A stretch of 64,000 nucleotides of DNA from Caprella mutica (lineage: Eukaryota; Arthropoda; Malacostraca; Amphipoda; Caprellidae). Below, in pieces: positions 1 to 11,106 of the stretch (positions within the stretch are counted from its first letter, which is position 1; each line of letters opens with the position of its first letter). Made by a program: the position numbers and the translations under genes. The stretch covers positions 62,001 through 126,000 of the forward strand of contig CANNZV010001454.1 of the NCBI GenBank assembly GCA_947561585.1, written 5' to 3'. Below the pieces are notes generated by a model. That model was not told the origin of the DNA. It did not search any database and saw nothing but the letters and a program-made list of their open reading frames with translations.

Positions 1-293
1 CACGGGTATATTTTCAACAAATCACTACATAATTGTCTATAAGAGATCGGTTTTCCCGCATAAGAAGCGATATACTTTCTCGCGTCGCCAACCTTCGGGT
101 CAATTAGCGAATTTAAGATTCGCACTTTCTGACCATCCTCTTGGATGTTGTGTAGGGCAATGTGCCCATCAACAGCGCGTAGGAAGTTACGAATATCTAT
201 GGTCTGCCCAGATCCCGGAGCTTCACCACTACATGGAAGTCCTGAGAACCTAGGTAGTCCATCTAAGATAGTAACTTGACGCAGCTGTTGCAT
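1..293 (-). CDS. Retrotransposon Gag-like protein, N-terminal fragment
   Basis: The minus strand is open from an ATG at 293 to the window edge (97 codons, continuing outside). A stop lies 14 codons upstream of this ATG in the same frame. The peptide starts MQQLRQVTILDGLPRFSG and continues with FLRAVDGHIALH, KVRILNSLIDPKVGDARKYI and SYRQLCSDLLKIYP. The order fits the capsid helices of Gag in LTR retrotransposons: a FL..V start, a K(V/I)..L...LI.....AR segment and a final L...L...YP segment. In such elements Gag packages the element RNA in the cytoplasm. No protease or polymerase is visible because the frame leaves the window. Codon use and base composition differ from the surrounding AT-rich DNA. 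The capsid assignment is inferred from pattern only. A host gene fragment is possible but less likely. Confidence 0.5.
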   Translation of the reverse strand, partial: MQQLRQVTILDGLPRFSGLPCSGEAPGSGQTIDIRNFLRAVDGHIALHNIQEDGQKVRILNSLIDPKVGDARKYIASYAGKPISYRQLCSDLLKIYP

Positions 294-1920
294 GTTGCCG
301 TATTCTAAAACACTCGATCCAGTATACTTTTATTAAATTAGATTTCAATTATATCACGAGTTCTTAGTGTGCGCTCTTTATTTCGATTTTGAATCTTTGA
401 TTTCTGACGCATTAATTGCCTGACACCGACACTTGCATTTACTACTATTTGACACAATATTCTACCATGTACAATAATATAAAAATATACTCTTATAATG
501 TAACTACAATAAACACAATTATTCCTGTGCTCTGCTTCCTTGGTAAATATTTGTCTAAGGTGACGGGTACTCACTTGTTGCCTTGTTCAGTTTGATACCT
601 TACTTCAACAAGTCTATTCGACGACTGACTCCGCTGCTTCTCTCCCAGATATCCTGATGGTGACCTCTAACGGTACTCTGGTTGTTATTGCAGGTTGCAG
701 CTACTGTTCCCCGTAGTTCAGCTCGCCTTGTTATTGTGTTGTCTCCTGTGAGGTTATTGCACTAGCTCCAAGCTCTCACGTGCTCTTCTCTGCTGGACTG
801 GTTGGTTCTCTTGAACTGAACAGTACTGGCTCCAAGCGCTTACGCACACAATCCGTTGATTTAGTCAGCTCTTTTTGATCGTCAGTATACTGGCCCCTGG
901 CTCTTACGTACACCACCTGTTAATCTAATCAGCTCTCTTGAACGTCACTGTACTGGCTCCCAGCTCTTACGTATTTAGAATTTGACGAGCAGGTATTTTA
1001 ACCTTTGAGTAACTGACCTTATGTTCTTCCTAGTGTGTTCTCTCTTTTAGCTGAACACGTATTTCTTAGCCCAGCCTTTCAATAAAGCTGGTCCAGATCT
1101 CACGATCTCTCTTGATGGACTTATAATACGTATTAGGACCCAATCCTCACGGATTTACTTGCAGATCCGTTCCGTATAAGGCTAAGGTACGGTTCACTAT
1201 GTTATTTGTCCGGTAGGTTTCTAAATTCTTACCGGTATCACCTCTTCTGTCGGGTGATGTTGTAACAGATCTCCCTGTAGATCTTGCTAACTGTTTCCGT
1301 GAGTTGAGTGCTAAGCTGCAGAGTCAACTGCCTTAGCTGCACTCTCTAGTCTCCCACTCAAAATGTTGTAGTGGTTCGGCGCGTTAAAACGACACTATCT
1401 TAATACGGAGTTTTATTTCACCTCTTAACTCTTGACTCTTATTTGTTATTTTCTCCCAGATATCTTCTCTCTCAATCTATGTTAACCGATAACTATCATC
1501 AGGCCCGACGTTGGACGCCAGTGATAGAACTCTTTCTTTCTAGTTCTATAGGTTCTTTGCCTAAGGTAACTTGCAGAAGTATACTACAAGTTTCTTTAGT
1601 CTTAGGGCCTGAAGAGCCTTATGGTTGAACAGTTTAATAATTGAGATAAGAGAGTAGATAAATGGGGATAAAAAAAACACTTGTAAGAAACGAAACATTC
1701 ACTATTCAATACTGTCGATAAAATTTAGTACAACAAATTTTGAGTCTAAGTAAGAGTTGAGACGAGGGAATTTCTCACGAGAGAGAACTTGGTCACAACT
1801 AGGAATCCGATTTCACACTCTCGTTCTAGTTAGGTGATAGATCCTTATATACCTTAACTACTCTCCAACCTTCTAGGTACAAGGTTAGGGTACGTCAAGG
1901 TTTTGAGCTAACTTTGGCGT
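294..1920 (-). mobile_element. Putative leader/LTR region of the Gag-like retrotransposon
   Basis: This stretch precedes the minus-strand Gag-like frame and contains no convincing gene. Its composition is less AT-rich than the introns. It contains three diverged copies of a motif with CTGGCTCCAAGC or CTGGCTCCCAGC followed by TCTTACGTA near 770-970. Such an untranslated stretch in front of gag would fit an LTR plus leader. The second LTR is not in the window, so neither the LTR boundaries nor a primer-binding site can be fixed. The 61-codon frame at 1443-1628 (+) looks fortuitous. Confidence 0.3.
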
Positions 1921-2090
1921 TTCATTGTGTTAGTAAGGATAACACTAATTGCTTTGTTTTTCTACCGAAAAATCTTGCAGGTAATTAGATGAATTCTTGC
2001 AGGTAATTAGAGGTTTCATTGTGTTAGCAACTAATTACTACTAATTGTCTTGTTTTTCTCGCCTAAACTCTAGCAGATAATTAGACACTC
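1918..2090. repeat. Imperfect tandem duplication, about 100 bp unit
   Basis: GTTTCATTGTGTTAG, CTAATTG, CTTGTTTTTCT and GCAGGTAATTAGA occur twice in the same order. The short segment ATTCTTGCAGGTAATTAGA is also doubled inside. It is too diverged to be recent. Confidence 0.5.
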
Positions 2091-2220
2091 GCTATCATAA
2101 AAACATTTTGTTAACATAGTATAATAGTATAATATTACTGGTATTACTGGTAGTGAAAGTATTATCTACGTGAAGTTCTACTATCTACTTTAAAGCTGAA
2201 GCTTGGTGAAGCGGTTGTTA

Positions 2221-2727
2221 CATGTATATTATTTGATGCAATGTGTATTTAATGAGGATGTTGTACATTATTTGATGTAATGTGTATTTAATGAGGATGT
2301 TGTGTATTATTTGATGCAATGTGTATTTAATGAGGATGTTGTATATTATTTGATGCAATGTGAATTTAATGAGGATGTTGTATATTATTTGATGCAATGT
2401 GAATTTAATGAGGATGTTGTGTATTATTTGATGCAATGTGAATTTAATGAGGATGTTGTATATTATTTGATGCAATGTGTATTTAATGAGGATGTTGTGT
2501 ATTATTTGATGCAATGTGAATTTAATGAGGATGTTGTATATTATTTGATGCAATGTGAATTTAATGAGGATGTTGTGTATTATTTGATGCAATGTGAATT
2601 TAATTAGGATGTTGTGTATTATTTGATGCAATGTGAATTTAATGAGGATGTTGTGTATTATTTGATGCAATGTGTATTTAATGAGGCCGTTGTGTATTAT
2701 TTGATGCAATGTGTATTTAATGAGGAC
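2221..2727. repeat. Tandem array, 39 bp unit, about 13 copies
   Basis: The unit contains TATTTGATGCAATGTG followed by TATTTAATGAGGATGTTG. Copies differ mainly at GTGTATTT versus GTGAATTT. The unit is 13 codons long without stops, so long frames are open on both strands. These are array by-products and not genes. The array ends about 250 bp before exon A. Confidence 0.95.
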
Positions 2728-2981
2728 GATGCACTAAGGATAAAATGTTGAATATTGAATAATTCTAAACGATGAGCATATAATTTCGCAGTAGGGCATT
2801 TTTTCATTCCTTTAAATTTTGAATTTAGCCCTTCCCCAATTTACAATTTCCTCTTCCACATATTTACAGTTTTCCCCTTCCTCAAAATGCTATTCCCCCC
2901 ATTCCCCAAACTCAACTCCACCCCCCCCCCTCTCCAACCCAATCCCCCGAATTATCTAATTCTTTTCATAATCTTTTACAG

Positions 2982-3178
2982 AGCTCGTGAGCCACAGAAG
3001 TCAGTCCCCCGGGTACCACCGAAAGCATGTGCGCAGAGAGTTGGACAGTGGGGGGAGGGAAATAAACCACTCTAGCATGACTCTGGAGGCTCAGAACAAC
3101 TCAGTGATAGTGGCACAGGCCGGGGGTACCGCTACTCTACGCTGCTACTCCCTCTACATGGGGGATGACCATGACCTC
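2982..3178 (+). CDS. Dpr-like Ig receptor, exon A (first half of Ig V-set domain)
   Basis: The exon follows a long pyrimidine tract and the acceptor TTTTACAG, and ends at a consensus donor GTGAGT. Reading CTC GTG AGC from 2984, it gives 65 codons and ends in phase 0; it enters with two bases of a split codon. The peptide begins LVSHRSQSPGYHRKHVRREL, a basic linker. It then reads MTLEAQNNSVIVAQAGGTA and TLRCYSLYMGDDHDL. The segment VIVAQAGGTATLRC is the A'-B strand of a V-set Ig domain, with the first disulphide cysteine in LRC. NHS and NNS are two possible N-glycosylation sites. The preceding exon, with start codon and signal peptide, is not visible. The ATG at 3077 is internal and not a start. 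Continuation to exon B is in frame (DL|VIWMKK). Known Dpr proteins are two-Ig surface receptors that bind DIP partners in neurons. Confidence 0.85.
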
Positions 3179-3302
3179 GTGAGTAAAAAGAATTAACAGG
3201 TTTTTTACGTGATGGTACACATGTGTACCACCTGTTATACTATTGTGTGCATTGGTATGCCAGTGAACAGTCACAGTAGTCGAAAAGTGCCCATTATCAT
3301 AT

Positions 3303-3514
3303 AGGGTAAGTAACGAATTATCGGTCGGTTTCACATCTTCGGTCATATTAAAAAAAAACTATATAATAATTATTATTTAACTGTTAATTTTAATTGGTAT
3401 CCATGATACATGCATGTATCATGGATACCAATTATTATTTAATAATAATCAAGATATAGTTTTCTCTTATTTGACCAAAGATGTGAAACTGACCGATAAT
3501 TCGCTACTTGACCC
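3303..3514. mobile_element. Hairpin MITE, family 1, full length with palindromic core
   Basis: The left end GGGTAAGTAACGAATTATCG and the right end are inverted copies, with arms reading ATTATCGGTCGGTTTCACAT and CTTCGGTCA. The middle is AT-rich and carries a perfect 38 bp palindrome at 3394-3431 (TTGGTATCCATGATAC around ATGCAT). A TA precedes the left end, as expected for Tc1/mariner-type TA insertion. It has no coding capacity and lies just inside the intron after exon A. Confidence 0.8.
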
Positions 3515-4136
3515 AGATCGTGAACTAATCTGACCTTAGAAATAAATGATTGACCTATCATGACCTCTGCTAACACCCACTTACCGAGAACTGTGAGTGT
3601 TTGGCGTTACTCTAACTTTAATCTTGTCTACAATTCAAATAATGCCGTTCATTTTATTTTTCAATATAAAATTAATATAATAAATTAGAGCTATCTAAAA
3701 TATTTAACTTTCTTGACGTTTCATCTTTAAAAACTCATGTCAATTGACTGTTATTTCAGTTCTCTCTAAGAAATGAAATTAAAATACCTACAAATTCTTT
3801 CATATTCAGAGACGGAATTTTGTAGAATATATTAATTAATTAATTTGAAGTGGAATATCTATGTTAGCACTGAAATAACTCCAGTGTTAAAATTCTTTAA
3901 TTCATCTACAGAGCTTCCACGTAAAGAACATTGATGTATATATTTTATTCGCGTCATTTTAAATAAACGAAAGCGCATTCACGGACTCTTAATTGAAATT
4001 AAAACTTACGCTGCACCTGAAGGTAAAAATTGTAAAAACTCTACGGTTTTTACATCAAATATTTCATTTACTTTTTGAATAAGGAAAAAATATCTATTAT
4101 TCAGTTGAATGAAACTGTGTTATCTATGAATATTAG
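3515..4136. other. Intronic AT-rich DNA, nothing recognised
   Basis: There is no array, no plausible exon and no inverted repeat longer than a few bases. The segment is AT-rich with short homopolymer runs. Confidence 0.6.
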
Positions 4137-4138
4137 AT

Positions 4139-4282
4139 AGGGTAAGTTCTTAATTATCAGTCAGCTCCACATTTTCGAACACGTAGAAAAAAACGATAAA
4201 ATAAAAATTATATAACTTTAATTATATTGTTTTTTCTTACATGTCCGAAAATGTGGAACTGACCGATAATTAAGAACTTACA
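4139..4282. mobile_element. Hairpin MITE, family 1, without core
   Basis: The left arm GTAAGTTCTTAATTATCAGT and the right arm ending GATAATTAAGAACTTAC are nearly perfect inverted copies over about 55 bp, including CCACATTTTCGAACACGTA. The loop is short and AT-rich and lacks the 38 bp core found in other copies. Confidence 0.8.
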
Positions 4283-4458
4283 TAATATTCACTAACAACC
4301 TCACCGAGCATAATATAGCGTGTATTTATTCGATAGAATATTATCACACTATTCATAATTCCTGATAAATTGAGAAAAGAACTGGGGGAAAAAATAGAAA
4401 TATTATTCAATAGCGTCAGATTGGAGAAATGGAGAGTCTCGGGGGATGAAAATAGTGC

Positions 4459-4980
4459 AGCTAATGTAGCGGAGTTGTAGCGGTGAAAACATAGCGGTGC
4501 TATGAAGTAGCGGTATTATAACAGTGGGGTAATAGAGCTAGTGGTGATATGAAGTAGCGGTGATATGAAGTAGCGGGGAAAAACTAGCGGTGATAGGAAG
4601 TAGTGGTGAAAAACGATTGGTGATAAGAAGTAGCGGTATTAAACTAGCGGTGTTATGATTTAGCGGTGAAAAACAAGTGGTGATAGGAAGTAGCGGTATT
4701 ATAGAGGTGTGGTAATAGAACTATCGGTGATATGAAGTAGTGGTGAAAAAGTAGCGGTGATACCAAGTAGCGGTGATATCAAGTAGCGGTGATATGAAGT
4801 AGCGGTGATATGAAGTAGCGGTGATATGAAGTAGCGGTGATATGAAGTAGTGGTGAAAAAATAGCGGTAATACCAAGTAGCGGTGAAATCAAGTAGCGGT
4901 GATATGAAGTAGAGGTGATATGAAGTAGCGGTGATATGAAGTAGCGGTGATATGAAGTAGCGGTGAAAAACTAGCGGTGG
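4459..4980. repeat. Tandem array, about 16 bp unit
   Basis: The unit AGTAGCGGTGATATGA is repeated with many variants (GTGAAAAACTAGCGG, GTATTATA). It is most regular at 4745-4965 and degenerates at the 5' side, suggesting older copies at the left edge. Confidence 0.9.
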
Positions 4981-4984
4981 TTTA

Positions 4985-5940
4985 TTTAGCTGTATTGAAA
5001 TATTGTTAACATAATAAATATGTTATTAATCATTGAAGAAATTAAACTCTTTACATTTACTTATACATATATGAGTTATATATTGAATAACAGAAATAAA
5101 CAAAGTGATTTAATGTATTATGTCTACATGTTAGCAAATTAAAATAGAGTAAATTAACAAAAAACTTTTGACACTGGAGAAAAATTTAAATAGCTTATTA
5201 ATAAAAAAATAAATCAAACATAGGAATTAAAATATAGCCATTGTGATTTTAAAAAAATGATTCTTTACCCGATGCCAATGTGCCTAACATCAAGAAAAAT
5301 AATATTCTGAATCTACTTTTAAAATATATAATCTTATTATAAATACTTTTTGTTTTTAATGGAACTGTATCGTCCTTTTAAAAAAAAGTCAGTGACCCCT
5401 TTATTAAAAAAGAGAAAGAGTTCACTTCACTAGTTTCTTTTACAAGAAGGCAATCTGTTTTGTAATTATGTCCGTCAGTAATTATTTCAATTGGACACCC
5501 AATTGAAAGGGAGACAAGAAGTCTAATTAGACTTGAGTGTGAGTGTGTGTGTGTAGGTGTATGTGTGTGTGTATGTGTGTGTAGGTGAGTGTGTGTGTTT
5601 TTTGCAGATAAAAATTCGGGCCACTTTTTGACATGTACAGAATATCTTTACAAAACGGTGGGGGGAAAATTATGAGAATTGTGAGTTAATTCATTCAGAG
5701 TCAGGGTGGTATATTTTTAGAGTACTCGCTATACTATAAATAAATTATGTTATTTGTACGATCAGAAATGTAAAACAAAACATCGAAAAAAATAACTATT
5801 TTTTTAATAACACAGAATTTTTTTTTTATGAAATATTCTATAACTATTATTTTTTATAGAAAAAAAATTAATAAAATAAAAAGTATAAAACAACATTGAA
5901 ATGTAGATAATTGAAACCATCCTAGTTGAAAATACATAAT
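4985..5940. other. Intronic AT-rich DNA with a GT microsatellite
   Basis: A GT/GTAG-rich microsatellite lies at about 5537-5600. The rest is AT-rich with A and T runs, and no gene or array was seen. Confidence 0.6.
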
Positions 5941-5944
5941 CAGC

Positions 5945-6150
5945 AAATCGTCTATTATTATCCATTATGGTTAATATTGATACAATTTAATGGTTAACTA
6001 TCCAAATTTCAGATACTATTGTCAGTATTTTAAGTCAGGAAAGTCCGATGAAAGATTAAAAAAAATTTAAATTGATTATAAATTACGATTGAATTTACGT
6101 CGATAATCACTGTTCGAAAACCAATGATCGGTGATGATACTTTCCTAAAT
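5945..6150 (+). repeat. Dispersed repeat family R2, diverged copy
   Basis: ATTATGGTTAATATTGATAC, CAGGAAAGTCCGATGAAAGA and CGATAATCACTGTTCGAAAA appear in the same order as related motifs at 9605-9800, 52075-52300 and, inverted, 57365-57575. There is no coding frame. It is probably an old non-autonomous transposon. Confidence 0.4.
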
Positions 6151-6420
6151 ATATTTCAATACGCCATCTGCATAAGCCTCACAATGTTGTACTGAACAGT
6201 GTACCAACTTGACAAATTATATCTCTATATTGTTTGCTTGTAATTGAATTTGTTCTGTGGGGCTTCAGAGCAAAATAATTTGCATTGGTAATTCGTGAGG
6301 AGATTAGACAGAAACGAACAAATGAACTCACGTAATTTGCAGCGGTATAATGATCTGCAATAAACAATGTCATGTTAGACCTTGTATGGAACATAATGTT
6401 AAAACCCTTCATTTACATGG

Positions 6421-6912
6421 TTGGTGATTGCTTCAACCATTCACTGTACACTTTATGAACAACTATTGGTGGTTGTTTTAACTCTTCACTGTGCACTTTA
6501 TGAACAACTATTGGTGGTTGTTTTAACTCTTCACTGTGCACTTTATTTACAACTATTGGTGGTTGTTTTAACTCTTCACTGTGCACTTTATTTACAACTA
6601 TTGGTGGTTGTTTTAACTCCTAACTGTGTACTTTATTTACAACTATTGGTGGTTGTTTTAACTCTTAACTGTGTACTTTATTTACAACTATTGGTGGTTG
6701 TTTTAACTCTTAACTGTGTACTTTATTTACAACTATTGGTGGTTGTTTTAACTCTTAACTGTGTACTTTATTTACAACTATTGGTGGTTGTTTTAACTCT
6801 TAACTGTGCACTTTATTTACAACTATTGGTGGTTGTTTTAACTCTTAACTGTGCACTTTATTTACAACTATTGGTGGTTGTTTTAACTCTTAACTGTGTA
6901 CTTTATTTACAA
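6421..6912. repeat. Tandem array, 45 bp unit, about 11 copies
   Basis: The unit contains TTTATTTACAACTATTGGTG, then GTTGTTTTAACTCTTAACTG and TGCAC. It is related to the 44 bp array at 60.2-62.1 kb through TTATTTACAAC and TGGTTGTTTTAAC. Its 200-codon frame exists only because 45 is a multiple of three. Confidence 0.95.
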
Positions 6913-7930
6913 AATCTACACCATATTTATGTCTTCACTCATACTATATTATCATCTAGATTATTTCCTTCTCTAATATTACAGTTCATAAGATGCTTCA
7001 AATCATCGAAACCATCCAAATAAAAAGCTTCGTAATTTAGTTAAATTTAGCTAATCTATCAGGTTGCAATGTGAGCGCAAGTAGCACTACTTCGTAACAA
7101 GCAAAGTCTCTCAAGAGGTAATTCGACTCCATAGAACAATTGCAAGATGGATGGACAATCCAGAGGAGATGAATGAAGGAAAAGATTCCCAGAGGAAATT
7201 GAAATGCCCTATTTATTGGTCTCTTGAATGGCTCAGGACGGGAGAAAAGCTCCTTGTGATTGATAGACTAGAATTTCATCCTCAGTGATGGTATTGCCCT
7301 GCTGTAGTCTCTGGGTCATCCTTTTTAGCATTTTGAAGAAAGGTATTCAGGCTCTTAAAATGATGAACTTTTTTTAGGGTAAAAAAAGATTCACCATTTT
7401 CTAATTAAGATTTTAAATGTTTTTGTACGGATTATAAGAAATGAAATGACGTTTTTATTATTATGATTCTTTTTTTAGGAATTTTGATAATACATTAATG
7501 ATTTTAGAATATTTTTTGACTGAACTCGATTTGAAAATGAATTAAAAGAATAGAAAGTACTATAGCCTACCATGTCTAATTCAAATTCTCCACAGAAAGC
7601 ACCAAATGAAACTGCCTCTAAATCTTCATAGTAGCATAAGTTTCCCTGAGGATACAGAATCCTTATATGTTGTAAGAGCTTGTAATGAATAAAGGCCAGT
7701 AACCACGGAGGCCATTAATCCGGCATAGGAGCAAGTTGGTAGTTGCTTGATCAGCATTATTGCGATGATGGAGTGCAAGGTGATAGCTCGTAATGGACTG
7801 TTTAGGGCTTCACTGAGCACTGTATCGAGTGATTCCAAGTAGAGCCCAGATACTCTGATACATGAGACTAATTGAATGGATACGCTGCAGCTACGAGCAT
7901 GCACTGCCTCAAACGAGGATACCGAAATAG
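6913..7930. other. Array-free intronic DNA
   Basis: No repeat array was found. The minus strand is open for 92 codons at 7904-7626, but no family, splice context or upstream exon supports it as a gene. The sequence is of ordinary complexity. Confidence 0.5.
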
Positions 7931-7934
7931 AATT

Positions 7935-8475
7935 AGACCAACCGGGATAAAAACATACAGGATAAAAACAGTCGAGTAAGGGTTAAAGCAGAAGAGTCGG
8001 AATAAAACAGTCGAGGTTGGATAAAAACAGACGAGTCGGAATAAAAGCAGACGTGTCGGAATAAAAACAGACTAATCGAAATAAAAGCAGACGAGTCGGA
8101 ACAGAAACAGACTAGTCGAAATAAAAGCAGACGAGTCGGAACAGAAACAGACGAGTCGTAATAAAAACAAAACGAGTCGGAATAAAAACAGACTAGTCAA
8201 AATAAAAGCAGACGAGTCGGAATAGAAACAGACGAGTCGGAATAGAATCAGACGAGTCGGAATAAAGGCAGACGAGTTGGAATAGAATCAGATGAGTCGG
8301 AATAAAAACAGATGAGTCGGAATAGAATCAGACGATTCTTAATAAAACAGAAGAGTCGGAATAGAATCGGACGAGTCGGAATAAAAACATACAGGATAAA
8401 AACCGTCGAGTAAGGGTTAAAGCAGAAGAGTCGGAATAAAAACAGAAGAGTCGGAATAGAAACAGACGAGTCTAA
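7935..8475. repeat. Tandem array, 19-20 bp unit, degenerate
   Basis: The unit is CAGACGAGTCGGAATAAAAA with many substitutions and one-base length changes. A segment reading CATACAGGATAAAAAC, GTCGAGTAAGGGTTAAAGC and AGAAGAGTCGG occurs at both ends (about 7953 and 8386), so the array includes an internal higher-order duplication. Confidence 0.9.
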
Positions 8476-8914
8476 AAGACGGAAGACAAAACGGGCCGGA
8501 ATGAATGCATACTAACCGGATTAGGAACAGATACCAAAATGAAATACAGACGAACCTGAATTGAAATACTGAAATACGATGCAGATAATTCATAGACTCT
8601 CTTCACTCTGGAATAAAAATAGTTTCATTGTCGAGCCATAATGGCATTCAAACGTTCGAAATACCATTCGATATGAATTCGATACAAACAGTTTTAAATA
8701 ATTACGATGATGCAAATTATATGGCTTTGATTTCGTTGAAGTCGGCCTATCCTTCTTGGGTTAACTGATGCGTATAGATATTCAATTGAATAGTCATTTG
8801 GTGTGGGGAACGGCAGTTTCTTTGGGCGATAATGGGACAGAGTATCGCAGTTAGAGTGTAATTATTGGAAGGTAAGTCTGCGGGAGACAGATGAGACATC
8901 ATCACCACTGAAGA

Positions 8915-9215
8915 GATAGGGGTGGAGAGTGTGAAGGGAGAGAAGAGGACTGGAGAGGAAAGGAAAGAAGAGGACTGGAGAGGAAAGAAGAGGACTGATG
9001 AGGAGAGGGAAGAAGAGGAAAGGAGAGAAAAGAAGATGAGTAGAGAGCAAAGAAGAGAAAAGAGTTGAGAGGAAAGAAGAAGATTGGAGAGGAAAGAATA
9101 GGAGTATAGAGGAAAAAAGAGGAGTAGAGAGGAAAGAAGAGGAAAGGAATGAAGAGGAAAGGAAAAAAGAGGAAAGATGGGGAAAGAAAAAGACTAGAGA
9201 AGAAAGAAGAGTGAA
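8915..9215. repeat. Purine-rich GA tract
   Basis: The + strand is almost pure A and G (GAGGAAAGAAGAGGA-like motifs). The minus-strand frame rich in Ser, Phe and Leu here is a composition artefact. Long polypurine tracts can form triplex (H-DNA) structures. Confidence 0.85.
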
Positions 9216-9604
9216 GAATGAAGTACGGTCAAAATAACAAGAATAAAAAGAATAAAAAGAGCAAGCAATAAATAGGTGGCAAGACTCAAGGCCAATAGCC
9301 AATAAATTCTTTAACACTATTTCGATATCAAAGTCCAGCTCTTGGAATTCGAACATCGATTTCAGTCATTCAATTAAGTTAGTTAAAATTCTTGCCGTCA
9401 CAAACACGTAGTATAATTTCAGTATCCTTGGTTCTAATAATTCATTGCATTACAGTTTTTATGGACGATAATTGCCTACTGACTACAAATGCTTGCTCTT
9501 GGAACAATGAAAATAACTTAATTGATACGGATGGCACATGTAGGTACAGTGAAGAATGAGAGAACGAGCCATTCTTTTAATGACTGTAGCAGTCTGACTA
9601 TTTG

Positions 9605-9800
9605 CAATTGGCAGATTGAACTAATAAATACTGATCGTATTTCAATTTAAAGTTTCATCAACGGAATTCTTCATCAGGAATACTCAACGAATTTGAATTT
9701 ATAATAAAGTTATAATTGATTTTTCGTCAATTTTTTATCGTCGTGGGTAGATGATCTTTTTATCATCGATTATAATGATCGAAAGATGATGATCAATAAT
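9605..9800 (+). repeat. Dispersed repeat family R2 copy
   Basis: It contains GGCAGATTGAACTAATAAAT, TTCATCAGGAATACTCAACG and AGATGATCTTTTTATCATCG. The last motif recurs at 52.2 kb almost unchanged. It is non-coding. Confidence 0.5.
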
Positions 9801-10004
9801 TCTCCTGGTGGTATAACACAAAGTACTAACTACGCTATTCATCATCCACTACTCTCATACATCATGATGAGTAGGTAGATCATGAGTAGCCCTCACTCTA
9901 ATTATAGGAATTTACCATACGTGAAGTTATACCATATGCATGCCTTAGTTAGTGATAAAAAACCTATTATTTTACTGGCAGATTGGATATTGTTTGAAAC
10001 CTTT

Positions 10005-10060
10005 ACTTTACATACAGTGATTGTTGGTTGTTTTAACCATCCACTTTACTTGCAACAATA
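10005..10060. repeat. Solo monomer related to the 44/45 bp satellites
   Basis: GTTGGTTGTTTTAACCATCC followed by ACTTTACTTGCAACAA matches the phase and order of the units at 6.4 and 60.2 kb, but it stands alone. Confidence 0.5.
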
Positions 10061-10446
10061 ATTTCATTGCAACATGTTTATCGATGATTTGTTTTCTAAA
10101 TATAAAATGACCTATTTAAAGGCATAAAATACTTTAATATAATACTGATAAATGACGATTAATATCAATAAAAACTGTATCAAACCTATAATCATTTCAA
10201 TCGCAAACTCATTACGTTATTATAATAAGCAATGCAAGTGCAAGAGAATTACAACCCGTATATATTCATTCATTCAGGTGCTGTATCATTGATTGGAATT
10301 ATTATTTATTCATGGAAAAATAGATAGAAGCTGCTTATAAAACAGGATAGAGAGGGAGAACTGATGTCATCAGTGTATGTCAAATGGAATAAGTTATTTA
10401 TCCATACAAATAGAACATTTTATTAGCAAAATAATTTAGTAATAGG

Positions 10447-10786
10447 TTCAGAACGCAGGAACCAAAGGCCATGTCGCTGCTGACAAAAAGGAAATTAAAT
10501 ACAAGGGACTGGAAGAAGCAGTTGAAAAAGAAGGTGGCTTCACGAACAAAGTCACCTACAACCAGTCAGTGACAATGATCATGAATGCAAAAAAGCTACC
10601 CCAAGAATGCAGTCACTTACAAAGGAATGTGACGAAAAGGGACACAAGAACCGGTGACTACACTCACAGTTGAAAGAAAATGAAGAGGTGATAGTAAATG
10701 AAGCCTACGAGTCTACCTAACCTAAAATCTAAGACCTCGTAGTTGAAGAGCATAACCCTAGCGTTATCCTCTAAAACTGACACAAA
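10447..10786 (+). mobile_element. Dispersed SINE-like element S1, longest copy
   Basis: It begins near GGAACCAAAGGCCATGTCGC, continues with AAATACAAGGGACTGGAAGA and AGCAGT, and ends with GAAGCCTACGAGTCTACC, GACCTCGTAGTTGAAGAGCA and CCCTAGCGTTATCCTCT. Shorter relatives lie at 23.64, 41.93, 54.58 and 63.68 kb, all in the same orientation. No intact frame, terminal inverted repeat or clear pol III box B was seen. The class is therefore uncertain: a SINE or an old DNA-transposon remnant. Confidence 0.55.
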
Positions 10787-10789
10787 ACG

Positions 10790-11105
10790 TACGGTTACTT
10801 ACCAGGTGATAATTCTAGGGACATCACTCACCATTATTCACAGGCTGCAGTATATACACCCACCTATTATTCTTCCTAAGTAACTCTGACAGAATATCTC
10901 TTCATGACGTCAATCCGGCAGAACATTAGTGTGGCATAAAATTTTATTGGTGACCATTTTTCCTTTGAGCTGAGGCTTAAAGTGGCTATAATCTGGTTAT
11001 AAATGAGGCAACAGTAACTTGATGGTGATAACGCAGTACTACCGCTAACCAGTTGCCTATACTACCGCTAACCAGCAGCCTCTACTACCGCTAATCAGGA
11101 TTTCG
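10790..11105. other. Intronic DNA with a small triplicated motif
   Basis: ACTACCGCTAACCAG occurs three times (about 11036-11100) at roughly 28 bp spacing, directly before the 42 bp array. The rest shows no gene. Confidence 0.5.
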
Positions 11106-11106
11106 A

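Noticed and set aside
1443..1628. 61-codon + strand frame
   Set aside because: It lies in the likely LTR/leader of the minus-strand retrotransposon and shows no domain.
7626..7904. 92-codon minus-strand frame with mixed, hydrophobic composition
   Set aside because: Composition is more protein-like than the neighbours, but no recognised family, no partner exons and no splice logic. It could be a relic of a transposon; not enough to call.
10447..10786. tRNA-derived SINE or tRNA gene
   Set aside because: No cloverleaf, T-arm GGTTCGA motif or pol III terminator could be placed. The element is listed only as SINE-like.
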